From Streptomyces sp. I6 (GTDB taxonomy: Bacteria; Actinomycetota; Actinomycetes; Streptomycetales; Streptomycetaceae), in contig RHDP01000001.1 in NCBI GenBank assembly GCA_003725745.1, positions 2,509,501 through 2,573,500 of the forward strand: a stretch of 64,000 bases of DNA, read 5' to 3'. The notes under the pieces are model-generated. The model did not search any database. It was not told where the DNA came from and saw only the letters and a program-made list of their open reading frames with translations. Shown in pieces: positions 8,666-17,672 of the stretch; position 1 is the stretch's first letter, and every line of letters begins with the position of its first letter. Made by a program: the position numbers and the translations under genes.

Positions 8666-9681
8666 TCACCCCGCGAACCGCGGGCCCCGCACGGCCGCCC
8701 GCGCCCGCCGGTAGAGCCGCCAGCCCACGGTCGGCAGCGAGTCCGGGTACGGGGCGACCCGTGCGCCCGCGCCGTCCATCCACGCCTGCACGTCGGCGGC
8801 GGTGTGGCCGCGGCGCAGGATGAGCCGGGCGATCCGGTAGACCTCGTCGGTCTCCGAGCTGAGCGCGTGGCGCACGGCGACGGCGGACTCGTACCCGGCG
8901 GCCCTGGCGGCCCGGCGCACGACGCGGCTGCTGTAGCCGTGCGGATAGGCGAGGTGGCGCACCTGGTGGCCGAGGGTGTCCTCCAGTACGGCCTTGGAGT
9001 GGCGCAGTTCGTACCGCAGCCGCCGGGCGCCGAGCGTGTCGAGCTGGGCGTGGGTGACGGTGTGGCCGCCGACCTCCATGCCGTACTGCTCCAGCAGCGG
9101 CGCCTGGGCGAGCGTCATCATCGGCGCGGGCGGCAGCAGGCTGCGGAGCCCGGGAGTGATGGCCCCGGTGGTCAGGTACGCGGTGGCGGGGAGACCGCGG
9201 AGGGCGAGCGCCTCGGCGGTGGGTCCGGGCAGATCGGCGAAGCCGTCGTCGAAGGTGAGGACGACGGGCCGGGGTGGCAGGGGTGCTCCCCGGCCGGCGA
9301 GATGGTCGGAGAGGGCGCCGATCCTGATGGGCGTGCGGCCGCTGGCGACGACGGCGTCGAGCTGGGCGGCGAACTCCGCGGGGCCGACGGTGAACTCGGC
9401 GATCCAGGCCGGCGGGTCGTCCATGACGGCGTGGTAGAGCAGCACGGGAATACGGGTCTCCCGGCGGCCTCGGAGGCGCGGGGGCCCGGGGATTCCTGGA
9501 GGCTTCGGGGCCTCCCGGGTCTGAGGGATTCCCGAGGACCTCGGGGTCTCTCGGATCCGAGGGGATCCCGGGAGCTTCGGGGTTCCCGGGGCTGGTGGGG
9601 TTCGTGCGGGGTGCGGGGCTCATGGGGGATGCGGGGCTCATGCGGGACATGGGGCTCATGCGGTGCACGTGGTGCCGTCAT
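8666..9681 (-). CDS. NodB-type polysaccharide deacetylase with a repetitive N-terminal extension (one apparent frameshift)
   Basis: The deacetylase domain (about 260 residues) has the family motifs: 'VLTFDDGFADL' (metal-binding Asp pair), 'GGHTVTHAQLD' (His-x3-His) and 'LAYPHGY'. It would remove acetyl groups from N-acetylated sugars of the surface glycan. The domain begins 'IPVLLYHAV' with no good start codon of its own. An ATG at 9681, overlapping the stop of the glycosyltransferase gene (ATGA), opens a low-complexity stretch with repeated His-Glu-Pro units that runs in another frame to 9460. Adding one base to the run at 9460-9462 fuses the two into a 338-residue protein. The deacetylase is certain; the extension and fusion are inference. 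Confidence 0.8.
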
Positions 9682-11153
9682 CTCTCCTCCCAGGGAAGCG
9701 GCAGACGGCGGACCCGGCGGCGGGCCCGGACATAGCCGAGGGGTCCGGCGAGCATCCCGCGGCGCTCCAGCCGGGAGAGGCTGCGCGGCCAGGGGTGGCC
9801 ACCGGCACCGTGCTGCCCGGGAACGCCCTGGACCGCGTCCCGATGCACGTCCGGGTGCACGTCCCGGTGCACGTCCCGGTGCGCGGTCATCGAGCGGGCG
9901 TGTGCCAGGCCGCGGGGCAGCCGGGCGAGCAGCGCCGGCAGCAGGCCGGGCCGGCGGGCGACGAGCGCGGTGAGATACGCGGTGAGACCGGCGCCGTAGC
10001 CGAACGCCTGGTTCCGCAGATCGTGCTCGGTCTCCCGGTGGTGGTGCCAGACGAGCGCGTCGGGCGTGTACCGCAGCCGGTGGCCGTCCGTGAGGATCCG
10101 TACGAACGCGTAGAGGTCGTCACCTCCGCGGGCCGCGGTTCCGGTGCCGGTCGCCGGGTCGAATCCGCCGGCCGCCCTGAGCGCCCGGGCGCGGAACGCC
10201 ATGTTGGCTCCGGAGCCGAAACGGCCCGCGGTGAACGGGAACAGCGGCTCGTCGGCGGGCGGCCGCGCCGGGTCGTAGGTGCGGGGGGCGAAGCCCTTGG
10301 CGAAGCCGCCGTGGCTCTCCAGCAGGACCTGGGCGGGTGTGCCGAGCCGCGCGGGGAGGATCAGCCCCGTGACACAGCCGATGCGGGGGTCCTCGGCGAA
10401 CGGTGCCGTCAGCGCGGTCAGCCAGTGCGGATCGGCGACGACGTCGTCGTCGGTGAAGGCGAGCACGGCGCCGTCGGCGGCGGCGACACCGCGGTTGTGG
10501 GCGACGGCGAGACCGGGTACGGGCTCGCGCACATACCGCACCCGCTCGCCGTACTTCCGCTCGACCAGCTCCCTGGTGGCCCCGGTCAGCGGCGCGTTGT
10601 CGACGACGACGACCTCGAAGTTGGGATGGTCCTGGGCGAGCAGCGAGTCCAGCGCGCGACCGAGCACGCCGGGGCGCTCGCGGGTCGCGACGACGACACT
10701 GGCACGGGGCGGTCGGGTCCGCCGGACGTCCCCTCCGGGAGCCGCCGTGGGAGCCGCGCCGTCCGGGGCCGCGCGGTGGCGGGGCCCGGCGCCGCGTGGC
10801 GCACTGTCCACGGCGGCCCCTGACAGCCAGCCCCGGGCGGTGGCCCCGGCCAGTCGCTCCCGGGCCGCGACGGACAGGAAACCGGCCGGGTCGGCGCCGT
10901 CCGGCACGGTCGCGGTGAGGGTGCCGACGGGTCGGCCCCGGTGCCGTACGAGCACGAACACCTCCCCCGGTCCGACCCCGGCCCCACCCGGCGCAGGACG
11001 CAGGGCGAGCACACCGTGGGCGAGCACATCGTGGGCGGGGACGCCCCCGGCCGCTCGGGACCCCGCGTACGGCGGCGGGTCGAGCGCGTCGAGATCCAGC
11101 TCGGCGACCTGCATGGGGCGCGGTCGCGGCGGGGCGGGCGGAGTGTGCGGCAT
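9678..11153 (-). CDS. Family 2 glycosyltransferase
   Basis: About 491 residues. An N-terminal region of some 145 residues of unknown fold precedes a GT-A catalytic domain: 'PRASVVVATRERPGVLGRAL' (nucleotide-binding start), 'FEVVVVDNAPLTGATRELV', the metal-binding 'VLAFTDDDVVADPHWL' and the acceptor-side 'GGDDLYAFVRILTDGHRLRY'. It should transfer an activated sugar to a lipid or glycan acceptor at the inner face of the membrane. ATG 11153 is chosen because GGGGAG lies 8 bases upstream; the open frame extends further but with low-complexity sequence. A short 'HRDVHRDVHPDVHRD' repeat lies near the C-terminus. Its stop overlaps the next start (ATGA). Confidence 0.88.
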   Translation of the reverse strand: MPHTPPAPPRPRPMQVAELDLDALDPPPYAGSRAAGGVPAHDVLAHGVLALRPAPGGAGVGPGEVFVLVRHRGRPVGTLTATVPDGADPAGFLSVAARERLAGATARGWLSGAAVDSAPRGAGPRHRAAPDGAAPTAAPGGDVRRTRPPRASVVVATRERPGVLGRALDSLLAQDHPNFEVVVVDNAPLTGATRELVERKYGERVRYVREPVPGLAVAHNRGVAAADGAVLAFTDDDVVADPHWLTALTAPFAEDPRIGCVTGLILPARLGTPAQVLLESHGGFAKGFAPRTYDPARPPADEPLFPFTAGRFGSGANMAFRARALRAAGGFDPATGTGTAARGGDDLYAFVRILTDGHRLRYTPDALVWHHHRETEHDLRNQAFGYGAGLTAYLTALVARRPGLLPALLARLPRGLAHARSMTAHRDVHRDVHPDVHRDAVQGVPGQHGAGGHPWPRSLSRLERRGMLAGPLGYVRARRRVRRLPLPWEER

Positions 11154-11457
11154 GGAAGTCTCCCCGAGTGGTGTCGTCGGTGCCGTCCTGCTGCGGGCCA
11201 GGGCCGTCCTGCTGCGGCCCGCCGCCGTCAGTTGCGTTCTGGTGCCGTTGACGCGGTCTGCGATCTCTGTGCGTTGATGACTTCGGGTGTGCTGTGCGGC
11301 GTCCGGTGCGGTTTGGTGCGGCCTGGGGCTTCCGGTGCCCTCGGTGCGCAGTGCGGTCCGGTCGGCCGGTCCGGTCGGCCGGTGCGACACCCCGACAGAG
11401 CCGGCAGTGCGACCGATCCGGCGGGTGCACCTGCCGCCCGGCCCGCCTGGCCGCCCC
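11154..11457. other. 304-bp gap between the acetyltransferase and GT2 genes
   Basis: No gene is supported. The stretch contains degenerate repeats of CTGCTGCGG (about 11190-11215) and of GGTGCGG/GGTCGG (about 11300-11385). It must hold the leader of the GT2 gene, but I see no clear promoter. Confidence 0.4.
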
Positions 11458-12534
11458 TCAGTCGCCCCTGAGCCGGCCGATCCGGCCGAGCGTCCGCTGC
11501 GCGTACCCGGCGAGGCGGGGCCGGCTGCGGACGAAGCCGTGGGCGCGGCGCCCCGGTTCGCGGCTCAGCCGGTGGAGCACCGCCCCGGGGCCCGGCCGGG
11601 TGGACGAGCCCTCGCGGACGCGCAGTTCACCGGTCCGGAGGGCGTCCTTGTACTCGGCGGCGCCGCGGCCGAGGTCGAGCATCCCGATGCCCGCGGCCGC
11701 GGCGGCCTCGGCCATCCGCAGGTGCAGGATCAGCCCCGGCGAGTACCGGGCGTACGCGGTGTCGTAGGACGGGAACCAGCAGGCGAGCACCGTGCGCGAG
11801 CGCAGTCCGAAATGGGCCGCGACGGGGCGCTCCGCCACGTACAGCACGGACAGCACGCCGGAACAGCCCGGCGCCCGGGAGCCGTGCAACCGCCGCACGA
11901 GCGTGCTGATCCACTCCCGGGCGAACCGGTCACGGCGCCCGGTCCTGCGGTACTGGGCGGACTTCCAGGCCATGAGGGTCCGCAGCGCCGAGGGGTCCCG
12001 CTCGTCGAAGACGAACCGCACCTCGCCCGACTGCCGCCCCAGTCTGCGTTCCTTGGCCTTGGTGGTCCTGAGGAACTTGGGCGACTGCTCGCGCAGCCGC
12101 TCCTCGTACACGGCGTACCCCTCGCCCACGTCGATCACCGGCGAGACGAACTCCTCGGCGCCGCCGGGCCCGAAGAGGTCCTGCCCCGCCTCCAGGTTGT
12201 CGAACTCCCACACGGAGAGCGAGCAGGCCCGCAGCAGCTCGCGGGCGGAGAGGCGCAGACCGGGCCGCAGCACCGCCCCCTGGCAGTCGGAGACGCCGTA
12301 CCCGATGGCCCGGCCCTGCCCGAACGGGCCTTTCTGGTAGGGAAAGAAGCCGGCCGGAACTCCGTCCTCCTCGACGACCGCCACCCTGGCGTCCTGCCGC
12401 ACACCGGCGACGGCCAGCGTGAACTCCGGCTCCATGAAGGGACTGGCGGGCGCGCCGGACTTGGCCCGCAGTTCACGCCAGGAATCGGCCTCCCCCTCGT
12501 CCAGCTCCCCGGGCCTGACGACACGAATGCGCAC
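11458..12534 (-). CDS. GNAT-superfamily acyltransferase, CelD/BcsL (FemAB-like) type
   Basis: About 358 residues. Family features are the region 'FMEPEFTLAVAGVRQDARVA', the central 'KFLRTTKAKERRLGRQSGEV', and the C-terminal core 'AERPVAAHFGLRSRTVLACW' followed by 'YSPGLILHLRMAEAAAAAGI' and 'LDLGRGAAEYKD'. Proteins of this type acylate sugars or add residues to cell-wall components and are often found in exopolysaccharide clusters. It is probably the first gene of the minus-strand polysaccharide unit. The start is unsure: GTG 12534 or TTG 12543 are preferred because sequence upstream of them is not protein-like, but neither has a strong ribosome-binding site. Confidence 0.78.
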   Translation of the reverse strand: MRIRVVRPGELDEGEADSWRELRAKSGAPASPFMEPEFTLAVAGVRQDARVAVVEEDGVPAGFFPYQKGPFGQGRAIGYGVSDCQGAVLRPGLRLSARELLRACSLSVWEFDNLEAGQDLFGPGGAEEFVSPVIDVGEGYAVYEERLREQSPKFLRTTKAKERRLGRQSGEVRFVFDERDPSALRTLMAWKSAQYRRTGRRDRFAREWISTLVRRLHGSRAPGCSGVLSVLYVAERPVAAHFGLRSRTVLACWFPSYDTAYARYSPGLILHLRMAEAAAAAGIGMLDLGRGAAEYKDALRTGELRVREGSSTRPGPGAVLHRLSREPGRRAHGFVRSRPRLAGYAQRTLGRIGRLRGD

Positions 12535-12862
12535 ACCGCTCAACTCGACCCCCGGTCTCCCCCTTGAGCTTCCCCGGGTCAGGACGGTACCGGCCGAAAT
12601 CGCCCCGCGACAGGGAGTGCAGGGGGCGCTGTGGCCAACCTGGGAAGAGGAGTGAAGTCCCGTGAAAGGCGGTGCCAACGGGGCGAATCGTGGGGGCGCG
12701 CGCCGCCAGTCGCGCGCCGCCAGTCGAAGCTGTGGGTCGGAGTTACGGATCAGAGCTGTAGGTGAGAACCGCAAGTCCCGTCAGCCGGACCCGTCCGTGT
12801 GAGCGGCTGCGGTCTCGAGCGGACTCTCCAGGAGCAGCCTCGGCACCGGACCGTGTCCCGCG
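12535..12862. other. 328-bp gap upstream of the polysaccharide acetyltransferase gene
   Basis: No gene is supported. It contains a short direct repeat, CGCGCGCCGCCAGTCG, near 12695-12725. It lies 5' to the minus-strand polysaccharide unit and should carry its promoter, which I cannot place. Confidence 0.35.
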
Positions 12863-13399
12863 CTACTCGCAGGCGACACCGTCACCGTCGCGGTCCAGGT
12901 GCCTGCCATACCCCGGCTCCCCCCTGCGGATCGGAGCGGCGCCTGCGGCGCGCACCTCGGTGCAGTTCGCGTAGGAGGTCGAACCGCCCCATCCGCCACC
13001 GCCATCCGAACCGCCCGATCCATCGTCGTCGCCGCCGCCCGCGGCAGGAGCCACCGTGACCCGGACGGTCTCCGTCTTCGTCACGGTCGGTGCGGGCTCG
13101 GGCTCGGCCGTCACCGTCTCCGTGACGGCCGGCGTGGGAGTGGCCGTGACCGTCGCGGTCACGGTCGCGGTCGCGGCAGGTGCCGCCTTGGCACTCGCCG
13201 CCGCCCCGGTCTTCGTCTCGCCGTCGGACCCGGCGACGGCACCGGCGAAGAACAGCATGAGCGCGGCCGGGATCAAGACCCGCTTGCGCGCCCACTTCGG
13301 GCGATCCGGCTGCGGGGCGGGGGGCGCGTACGGGTTGGGGACTCCGGGGGCGGGTGGCGGGCCCCAAGGCGGCTGCGGAGATGGCGAATTGTGTGACAT
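12863..13399 (-). CDS. Membrane-anchored excalibur calcium-binding domain protein
   Basis: 178 residues. A Pro-rich cytoplasmic N-terminus of about 35 residues is followed by one membrane or signal segment 'RVLIPAALMLFFAGAVAG' and a repetitive Thr-Val linker (TVTATVTATPTP and similar). A Gly/Asp/Ser-rich stretch leads to the excalibur domain: 'YANCTEVRAAGAAPIRRGEP' ending 'DRDGDGVACE', the DxDxDGxxCE calcium-binding motif with its two Cys. Such domains are extracellular and often accompany nucleases or surface proteins; here it stands alone. ATG 13399 has GGGAG 5-6 bases upstream. Function unknown beyond likely calcium binding at the surface. Confidence 0.85.
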   Translation of the reverse strand: MSHNSPSPQPPWGPPPAPGVPNPYAPPAPQPDRPKWARKRVLIPAALMLFFAGAVAGSDGETKTGAAASAKAAPAATATVTATVTATPTPAVTETVTAEPEPAPTVTKTETVRVTVAPAAGGGDDDGSGGSDGGGGWGGSTSYANCTEVRAAGAAPIRRGEPGYGRHLDRDGDGVACE

Positions 13400-13707
13400 G
13401 GCTCTCCCGAGGACACGACGAAGGAAGCCGACCGTAGCGGACACACCCCTGGATACGGGTCGGTTTCGTGAGATGGGAGTGCCTCCCGGGGGCCTCAGTG
13501 CCACCGGGCGGGGTCCCCGCGGGAGTCGACCGCGGACCACGGGCGGCCCGGTCGCTCACGCTCGCCGTGCCTGCCGCTCGGCACCGCATGGCCGCCGCGG
13601 TCGGCCGGGGTCGGCCGGGGTCGCCGTGGTGGGCCGGGGTCGCCGTGGTCGCCGTACTGCGCCGCCGTACGGCACGGCGAGGTGCGCGGGACGGAAGGCG
13701 AGGCCCT
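13400..13707. other. 308-bp gap between hutI and the excalibur gene
   Basis: No gene is supported. About 13595-13665 is a degenerate tandem array of GGTCGGCCGGGGTCGCCGTGG-like units. A terminator for hutI is expected here but no strong hairpin stands out. Confidence 0.4.
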
Positions 13708-14880
13708 TCAGACGGCTCGCGTCCCCCGCCGCCACACCTCGCGGACCAGCGGGACACCCGGGCGGTAGGCCAGGTGGACATGGCTCGGCGCGTCCAGGAC
13801 GGTCAGGTCGGCGCGGGCGCCGGGCGAGAGACGGCCGATGTCGGTGCGGCGCAGTGCGGCGGCGCCGCCGGCCGTGGCGGACCAGACGGCCTCGTCCGGT
13901 GTCATCCCCATGTCGCGTACCGCCAGGGCGATGCAGAACGGCATGGAGGAGGTGAACGACGAGCCCGGGTTGCAGTCGGTCGACAACGCGACGGTCGCCC
14001 CCGCGTCGAGCAGCCGGCGGGCGTCGGGCCACTCGGCGCGGGTGGAGAACTCGGCGCCCGGAAGCAGGGTCGCGACCGTGTTGCCGCTCGCGAGGGCGTC
14101 GACGTCCGCCTGGGTGAGGTGGGTGCAGTGGTCGGCGGACGCCGCGTCCAGCTCGACGGCGAGCTGCACGCCGGGGCCGTGGGTGAGCTGGTTGGCGTGC
14201 ACGCGGGGAACGAGCCCCTTGGCCATGCCCGCGGTGAGGACCGCCCGGGCCTGGTCCCCGTCGAACGCGCCCTTCTCGCAGAACACGTCGACCCAGCGGG
14301 CGTGCGGGGCGCAGGCGTCGAGCATCTCGCCGGTCACGAGCGCGACGTACCCGGCGGGGTCGTCGGCGTAGTCGGGGGACACGATGTGGGCGCCGAGGTA
14401 GGTCACCTCCTCGGTGTGCCGCGCGGCGATGCGCAGGGCACGCGCCTCGTCCGCCACGGTGAGCCCGTACCCCGACTTGGTCTCGAACGTGGTGGTTCCC
14501 TGACGCAGCGCCTCGTCCAGGTAGTGCGTGAGGTTCGCCTCCAGCGCCTCGTCGGAGGCGGCGCGGGTCGCGGCGACGGTGGTCCTGATCCCGCCCGCCG
14601 AGTAGGCGCGGCCCGACATGCGGGCGTTGAACTCGGCGGTGCGGTCGCCGGCGAAGACGAGGTGGGAGTGCGAGTCGACGAAGCCGGGGACGACGGCGCG
14701 GCCCGCCGCGTCGTACGCCTCGTCGGCGGCGGGCGCGTCGGCCGCGCGGCCGGCCCAGGCGACGGTGCCGCCGTCGAGGACGAGGGCGGCGTCCTCGATC
14801 CGGCCCAGGGGGCCGCCGTCGCCGAGGGCGGGGTCGTTGGTGACGAGGGTGCCGATGCGGGTGATGAGGGTGCTGCCCAT
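13708..14880 (-). CDS. hutI: Imidazolonepropionase
   Basis: 390-residue amidohydrolase that opens imidazolone-5-propionate to N-formimino-L-glutamate, the third step of histidine breakdown. Metal and substrate motifs are visible: '[17 protein letters not shown]' (His-x-His), '[12 protein letters not shown]', '[13 protein letters not shown]', '[14 protein letters not shown]' and '[18 protein letters not shown]'. The length is normal for the family. ATG 14880 has an AGAGGA site 5 bases upstream; a longer reading from 14949 is not supported. The gene sits 2.8 kb from the hutF-M20-hutU unit on the same strand, with unrelated genes between, so it is probably transcribed on its own. Confidence 0.95.
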   Translation of the reverse strand: MGSTLITRIGTLVTNDPALGDGGPLGRIEDAALVLDGGTVAWAGRAADAPAADEAYDAAGRAVVPGFVDSHSHLVFAGDRTAEFNARMSGRAYSAGGIRTTVAATRAASDEALEANLTHYLDEALRQGTTTFETKSGYGLTVADEARALRIAARHTEEVTYLGAHIVSPDYADDPAGYVALVTGEMLDACAPHARWVDVFCEKGAFDGDQARAVLTAGMAKGLVPRVHANQLTHGPGVQLAVELDAASADHCTHLTQADVDALASGNTVATLLPGAEFSTRAEWPDARRLLDAGATVALSTDCNPGSSFTSSMPFCIALAVRDMGMTPDEAVWSATAGGAAALRRTDIGRLSPGARADLTVLDAPSHVHLAYRPGVPLVREVWRRGTRAV

Positions 14881-15248
14881 GGTTCCTCTCCGTGGCCTTT
14901 CGTCCCCCTGCGGAGAAGGGGCACACCGTGTCGCTCCCCATGCTTCCACAGGCGCCTCCGGGCCTCTCCGGTCGGCCCCGGGGCGGGGCGGGCGCGCCGG
15001 CCGCGCGCACGCCGGCCCGGGACGGCCTCACGCACGGGGGCTGAGAAGCCGGCGGCCGCAGCCGGGCGGGACCGCCCCGCCCCCGGGCACCCGGCCTCAC
15101 GCACGGCGAGGGCATACGGCCGCAACCGGACCCGGTGACACGGTCTCGGCCCGGAAGAGCGCGGCGCGATCCCCGGCCATGGCCGTTGGCCCCGGTCCCA
15201 GCCACAGCCACAGCCACAGCCACAGCCACAGCCACAGCGAGCGTCGCG
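14881..15248. other. 368-bp gap upstream of hutI
   Basis: It should hold the hutI promoter, which I cannot place. It ends in a CAGCCA microsatellite (15200-15238) just before the stop codon of the PPOX gene. No coding region is supported. Confidence 0.4.
15200..15238. repeat. Hexanucleotide microsatellite (AGCCAC), about 6.5 copies
   Basis: Six perfect tandem copies of AGCCAC plus a partial copy lie 11 bases beyond the stop codon of the PPOX gene and upstream of hutI. Pure microsatellites of this length are uncommon in Streptomyces gaps and are prone to slippage. Confidence 0.9.
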
Positions 15249-15680
15249 TCAGCGGATCCGCGAGCCGTACACGTGCTCGACGGGCATCGTCATGAGGACC
15301 CTGCGGTCGGACACCATCGCGGAGCGGTACTCCTCCCAGTCCGGATGCTCACCGGCAACGCGGCGGTAGTACGTCACCAGAGCCTCCACCTCCGGTCCGT
15401 CCCGGTCGGTACCCGGACCGGTGAGCGTCACCGTGCCCTCGGCCGTCGCCCAGGACCAGCCGTCGGAACTGGTCACCTCCAGGGCCGCGCGCGGGTCCCG
15501 GCGCAGGTTGGCCGTCTTGGCCCGCCCTTCGGTCACCGACACATAGACGGTGTCGGCCTCACGGTCGTAGAAGGGCATCACCGGCGAGAGCTGCGGGCGA
15601 CCGTCCGCCTTGATGGTGGCCAGGACGCCGAGACGGCTCTCGGAGAGCAGTGTGCGCGGGTCGTACTCGTCACCGTTCAC
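15249..15680 (-). CDS. PPOX-class flavin or F420-dependent oxidoreductase-like protein
   Basis: 143 residues with the split-barrel fold signature of the pyridoxamine-phosphate-oxidase-like superfamily: 'SRLGVLATIKADGRPQLSPV', 'YVSVTEGRAKTANLRRDPRA' and 'EEYRSAMVSDRRVLMTMPV'. In actinobacteria many such proteins use F420 or FMN to reduce small molecules; the substrate is unknown. GTG 15680 (MNGDEYDP) is the most likely start, although no clear ribosome-binding site precedes it. It lies between hutI and a DUF4239 gene and has no obvious link to histidine use. Confidence 0.8.
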   Translation of the reverse strand: MNGDEYDPRTLLSESRLGVLATIKADGRPQLSPVMPFYDREADTVYVSVTEGRAKTANLRRDPRAALEVTSSDGWSWATAEGTVTLTGPGTDRDGPEVEALVTYYRRVAGEHPDWEEYRSAMVSDRRVLMTMPVEHVYGSRIR

Positions 15681-15889
15681 GTGTCGCGCAACACAGGACC
15701 GGCCCGGACCATTCCCGCCGGGCCCAGCACTGCGGCACGGCCACCGCCGCCGGCCCGAAGGAAGCGCCGCCGCCGCACCGCCGCGTCCCGACGGAAGCCG
15801 GGCGGCCCCCGACCCGCGACCCGGGCCCGGCGTTTCCGCGCCGCCCTGCCGCACACGTCCCGCGTGGGCGGTACGGGTTCCCAGCGCGG

Positions 15890-16693
15890 TCAGCTCTCGC
15901 CCAGGTCGGAGATGAGCTGCTCGTGGCTGGCCGGACCCAGCTCCAACCCGCTGGAGAGCGGATTGTCGAGTTGGATGATGAGCACAAGACTCACCGCGAC
16001 GACGAGGGCCACCCCGACGATCATCATCAGATGAAGCCGGGGGCGGTCGGACAGGAACAGGCAGCAGAACAGCAGCGTCATCGCACCGGAGACGAGCAGG
16101 GCGAACCACACCGGATCCTCCAGGTGCCCCTGCTCGGCCAGTTGGATGTAGAGGCTGTGCCGCTCGGCGACCTGGGCGAGCAGGCCCATGGCCGTGTCCA
16201 GGAAGGCGTCCTCCTGGTCGGTCTCCCCCCGCACGCTCTCGATGGTGTTGAGAAGCGCGTCGTAGCTGTTGCCGGTCGCCTGGCTCTCGTCCCCCCTGGA
16301 CAACGCGGGCCATTCGGCGACGACGGCCCGTGCGTAGTCCTCCACGGCGGCCACCACCCGCGCCTGGTCGTCGGGTCCGAGCACATGGCTGCCCGACGCG
16401 AGAGCGTCCAGGGCCGACACCTCCAGCCGCACGTCGTTGCGCAGGGAGACGTACACCTCCCACTGGTTGAAGATGGTGAACCCGCTGAGCAGCGCGTAGA
16501 CGATACCCACCACCCCGAGAAGACCCGCGACCACCTGGTTCGTGGGGCGAAGCCCCTCGGCCGACCGGCTGGCAGGTCCGGGCGTCACCCAGCGCACGAC
16601 CGCGAGCATCCCCAGGGCCACGGCCACCACCACGACCAGAACCAGCAGACGGAGGGCCCACAGAGGAAGGGCCTGGAGCAGCGTGTGCGTCAT
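15890..16693 (-). CDS. DUF4239-like membrane protein
   Basis: 267 residues. Two N-terminal helices ('LWALRLLVLVVVVAVALGML' and 'VVAGLLGVVGIVYALLSGF'), a roughly 100-residue soluble middle, and two C-terminal helices ('WFALLVSGAMTLLFCCLFL' and 'LMMIVGVALVVAVSLVLII') give the 2+2 layout of DUF4239 proteins, called bestrophin-like by some annotators. Function unknown. ATG 16693 has AAGGAGA 7 bases upstream. The ribosome-binding site is directly followed upstream by an IS605-like hairpin (16716-16737), so its native promoter may have been replaced. Confidence 0.8.
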   Translation of the reverse strand: MTHTLLQALPLWALRLLVLVVVVAVALGMLAVVRWVTPGPASRSAEGLRPTNQVVAGLLGVVGIVYALLSGFTIFNQWEVYVSLRNDVRLEVSALDALASGSHVLGPDDQARVVAAVEDYARAVVAEWPALSRGDESQATGNSYDALLNTIESVRGETDQEDAFLDTAMGLLAQVAERHSLYIQLAEQGHLEDPVWFALLVSGAMTLLFCCLFLSDRPRLHLMMIVGVALVVAVSLVLIIQLDNPLSSGLELGPASHEQLISDLGES

Positions 16694-16715
16694 CGAGGGT
16701 TCTCCTTCGTGGATG

Positions 16716-16737
16716 CCCCCCGGACTTCAGCCGGGGG
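16716..16737 (+). mobile_element. IS200/IS605-type end hairpin (remnant)
   Basis: CCCCCGG (16717-16723), a 7-base loop ACTTCAG, then CCGGGGG (16731-16737), followed by AGG. Hairpins of this form, with a TTCAG-like loop and G-rich 3' flank, mark the right end of IS200/IS605-family elements and the end of their guide RNA. It sits just 5' of the DUF4239 ribosome-binding site and 134 bases from a tnpB fragment. Assignment rests on resemblance. Confidence 0.5.
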
Positions 16738-16870
16738 AGGGGAACGGAGCTGCTGCGGAGCAGGGCGGGGAAGGCCGGTTCGCCGCCGGGGCGGACCGGC
16801 GTCCGCCTCCAACTGCCACCATTCCGTCACAAACTGATGGGGTGGTATGTGCACCGTGAAGGCCACCCAT

Positions 16871-16922
16871 GTGAAGGGCGTTCACGTACCGCTTCTATCC
16901 GACCGATGCGCAGGCAGCCGAG
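16871..16922 (+). pseudogene. Fragment of the start of a TnpB (IS605 OrfB) gene
   Basis: Starting at GTG 16871 and skipping one extra G near 16876, the bases read VKAFTYRFYPTDAQAAE, which resembles the N-terminus of TnpB proteins common in Streptomyces. The match stops abruptly at 16922 and nothing TnpB-like follows. It is therefore a 5' scrap of an insertion sequence, with a one-base shift as well. Confidence is limited by the short length. Confidence 0.55.
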
Positions 16923-17672
16923 ACCTCACCGTCCGGAGCACGGATTCCGTTCTCCCGTGGACGCCCGGCACGGCGGCGGGGGGCGCCGCTCGCGGGCCGG
17001 GCGCCGTGCCGGCTCACGGTCGACGCGGGGGCGGGCCGGCCCGGAGGGCCGGCGGGCCCGCCGGCTGCAAGCCTCCTTCCACCGGCTCCGGTTCGCTCCG
17101 ATGCCGGCGGCTGCGGGGCGCGCTCCGGAACCGGGCACTGCGGTGTACGGTTCGCCACCCTAGGCGAGCCGGGCCGCCCGCGCCCGGCATCCCGTCGGCG
17201 AGCCCCAGGAGCTACCCGTGCGGTGCAGCGGTGCAGCGTGGGGTACGCCCGGCGGCGGCTCGTGCTCGGCGCCGACGGCGCGGTACCGCGCCTTCCGCCG
17301 AGGACGGGGAGGACGGGAGGGCCGCCCGCGGCACGGTCGTCCGGGTCCGGCGAGTCCGCACGGTGCGGCTCTGCCGGCGAGACGGCGGCCGCAACGACGC
17401 GGGCCGGCCTGGCCTCGTTCCGGCGCTGTCCGGCGCGTCCCGGTCGTGTCTGGTCGTGCCCCGGTCATGTGCGGTCGAGCCCGACCTGGCGTGGTCCGCT
17501 CCGGCCCGCGCCGGCGGGACCCCTCCGATCCGGGTCGGTCAGGGACGCCCGGTTCGGTCTGGACCGTCTCGTCCGGTCTGGGCCGGCCGGTCCGATCCGG
17601 TCCCGATCCGGTCCGCGATCGGCGCCGAGCAGGGTCCGCGGGGCACCCCACCGCCCCGGCGGGGCGCCGCCC

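Larger units (their letters stand above)
16694..17672. other. 979-bp gene-free region with an insertion-sequence scrap
   Basis: No intact gene is supported. The left part carries an IS605-like hairpin and a short piece of tnpB (listed separately). About 17165-17640 is low-complexity sequence built from GGTCC, CCGGTC and CGGTCGTG-like words. An imperfect hairpin, GGTTCGCC...GGCGAGCC, lies at 17149-17170. The hutF-unit terminator should be near 17640-17672 but no strong stem is evident. Confidence 0.5.
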
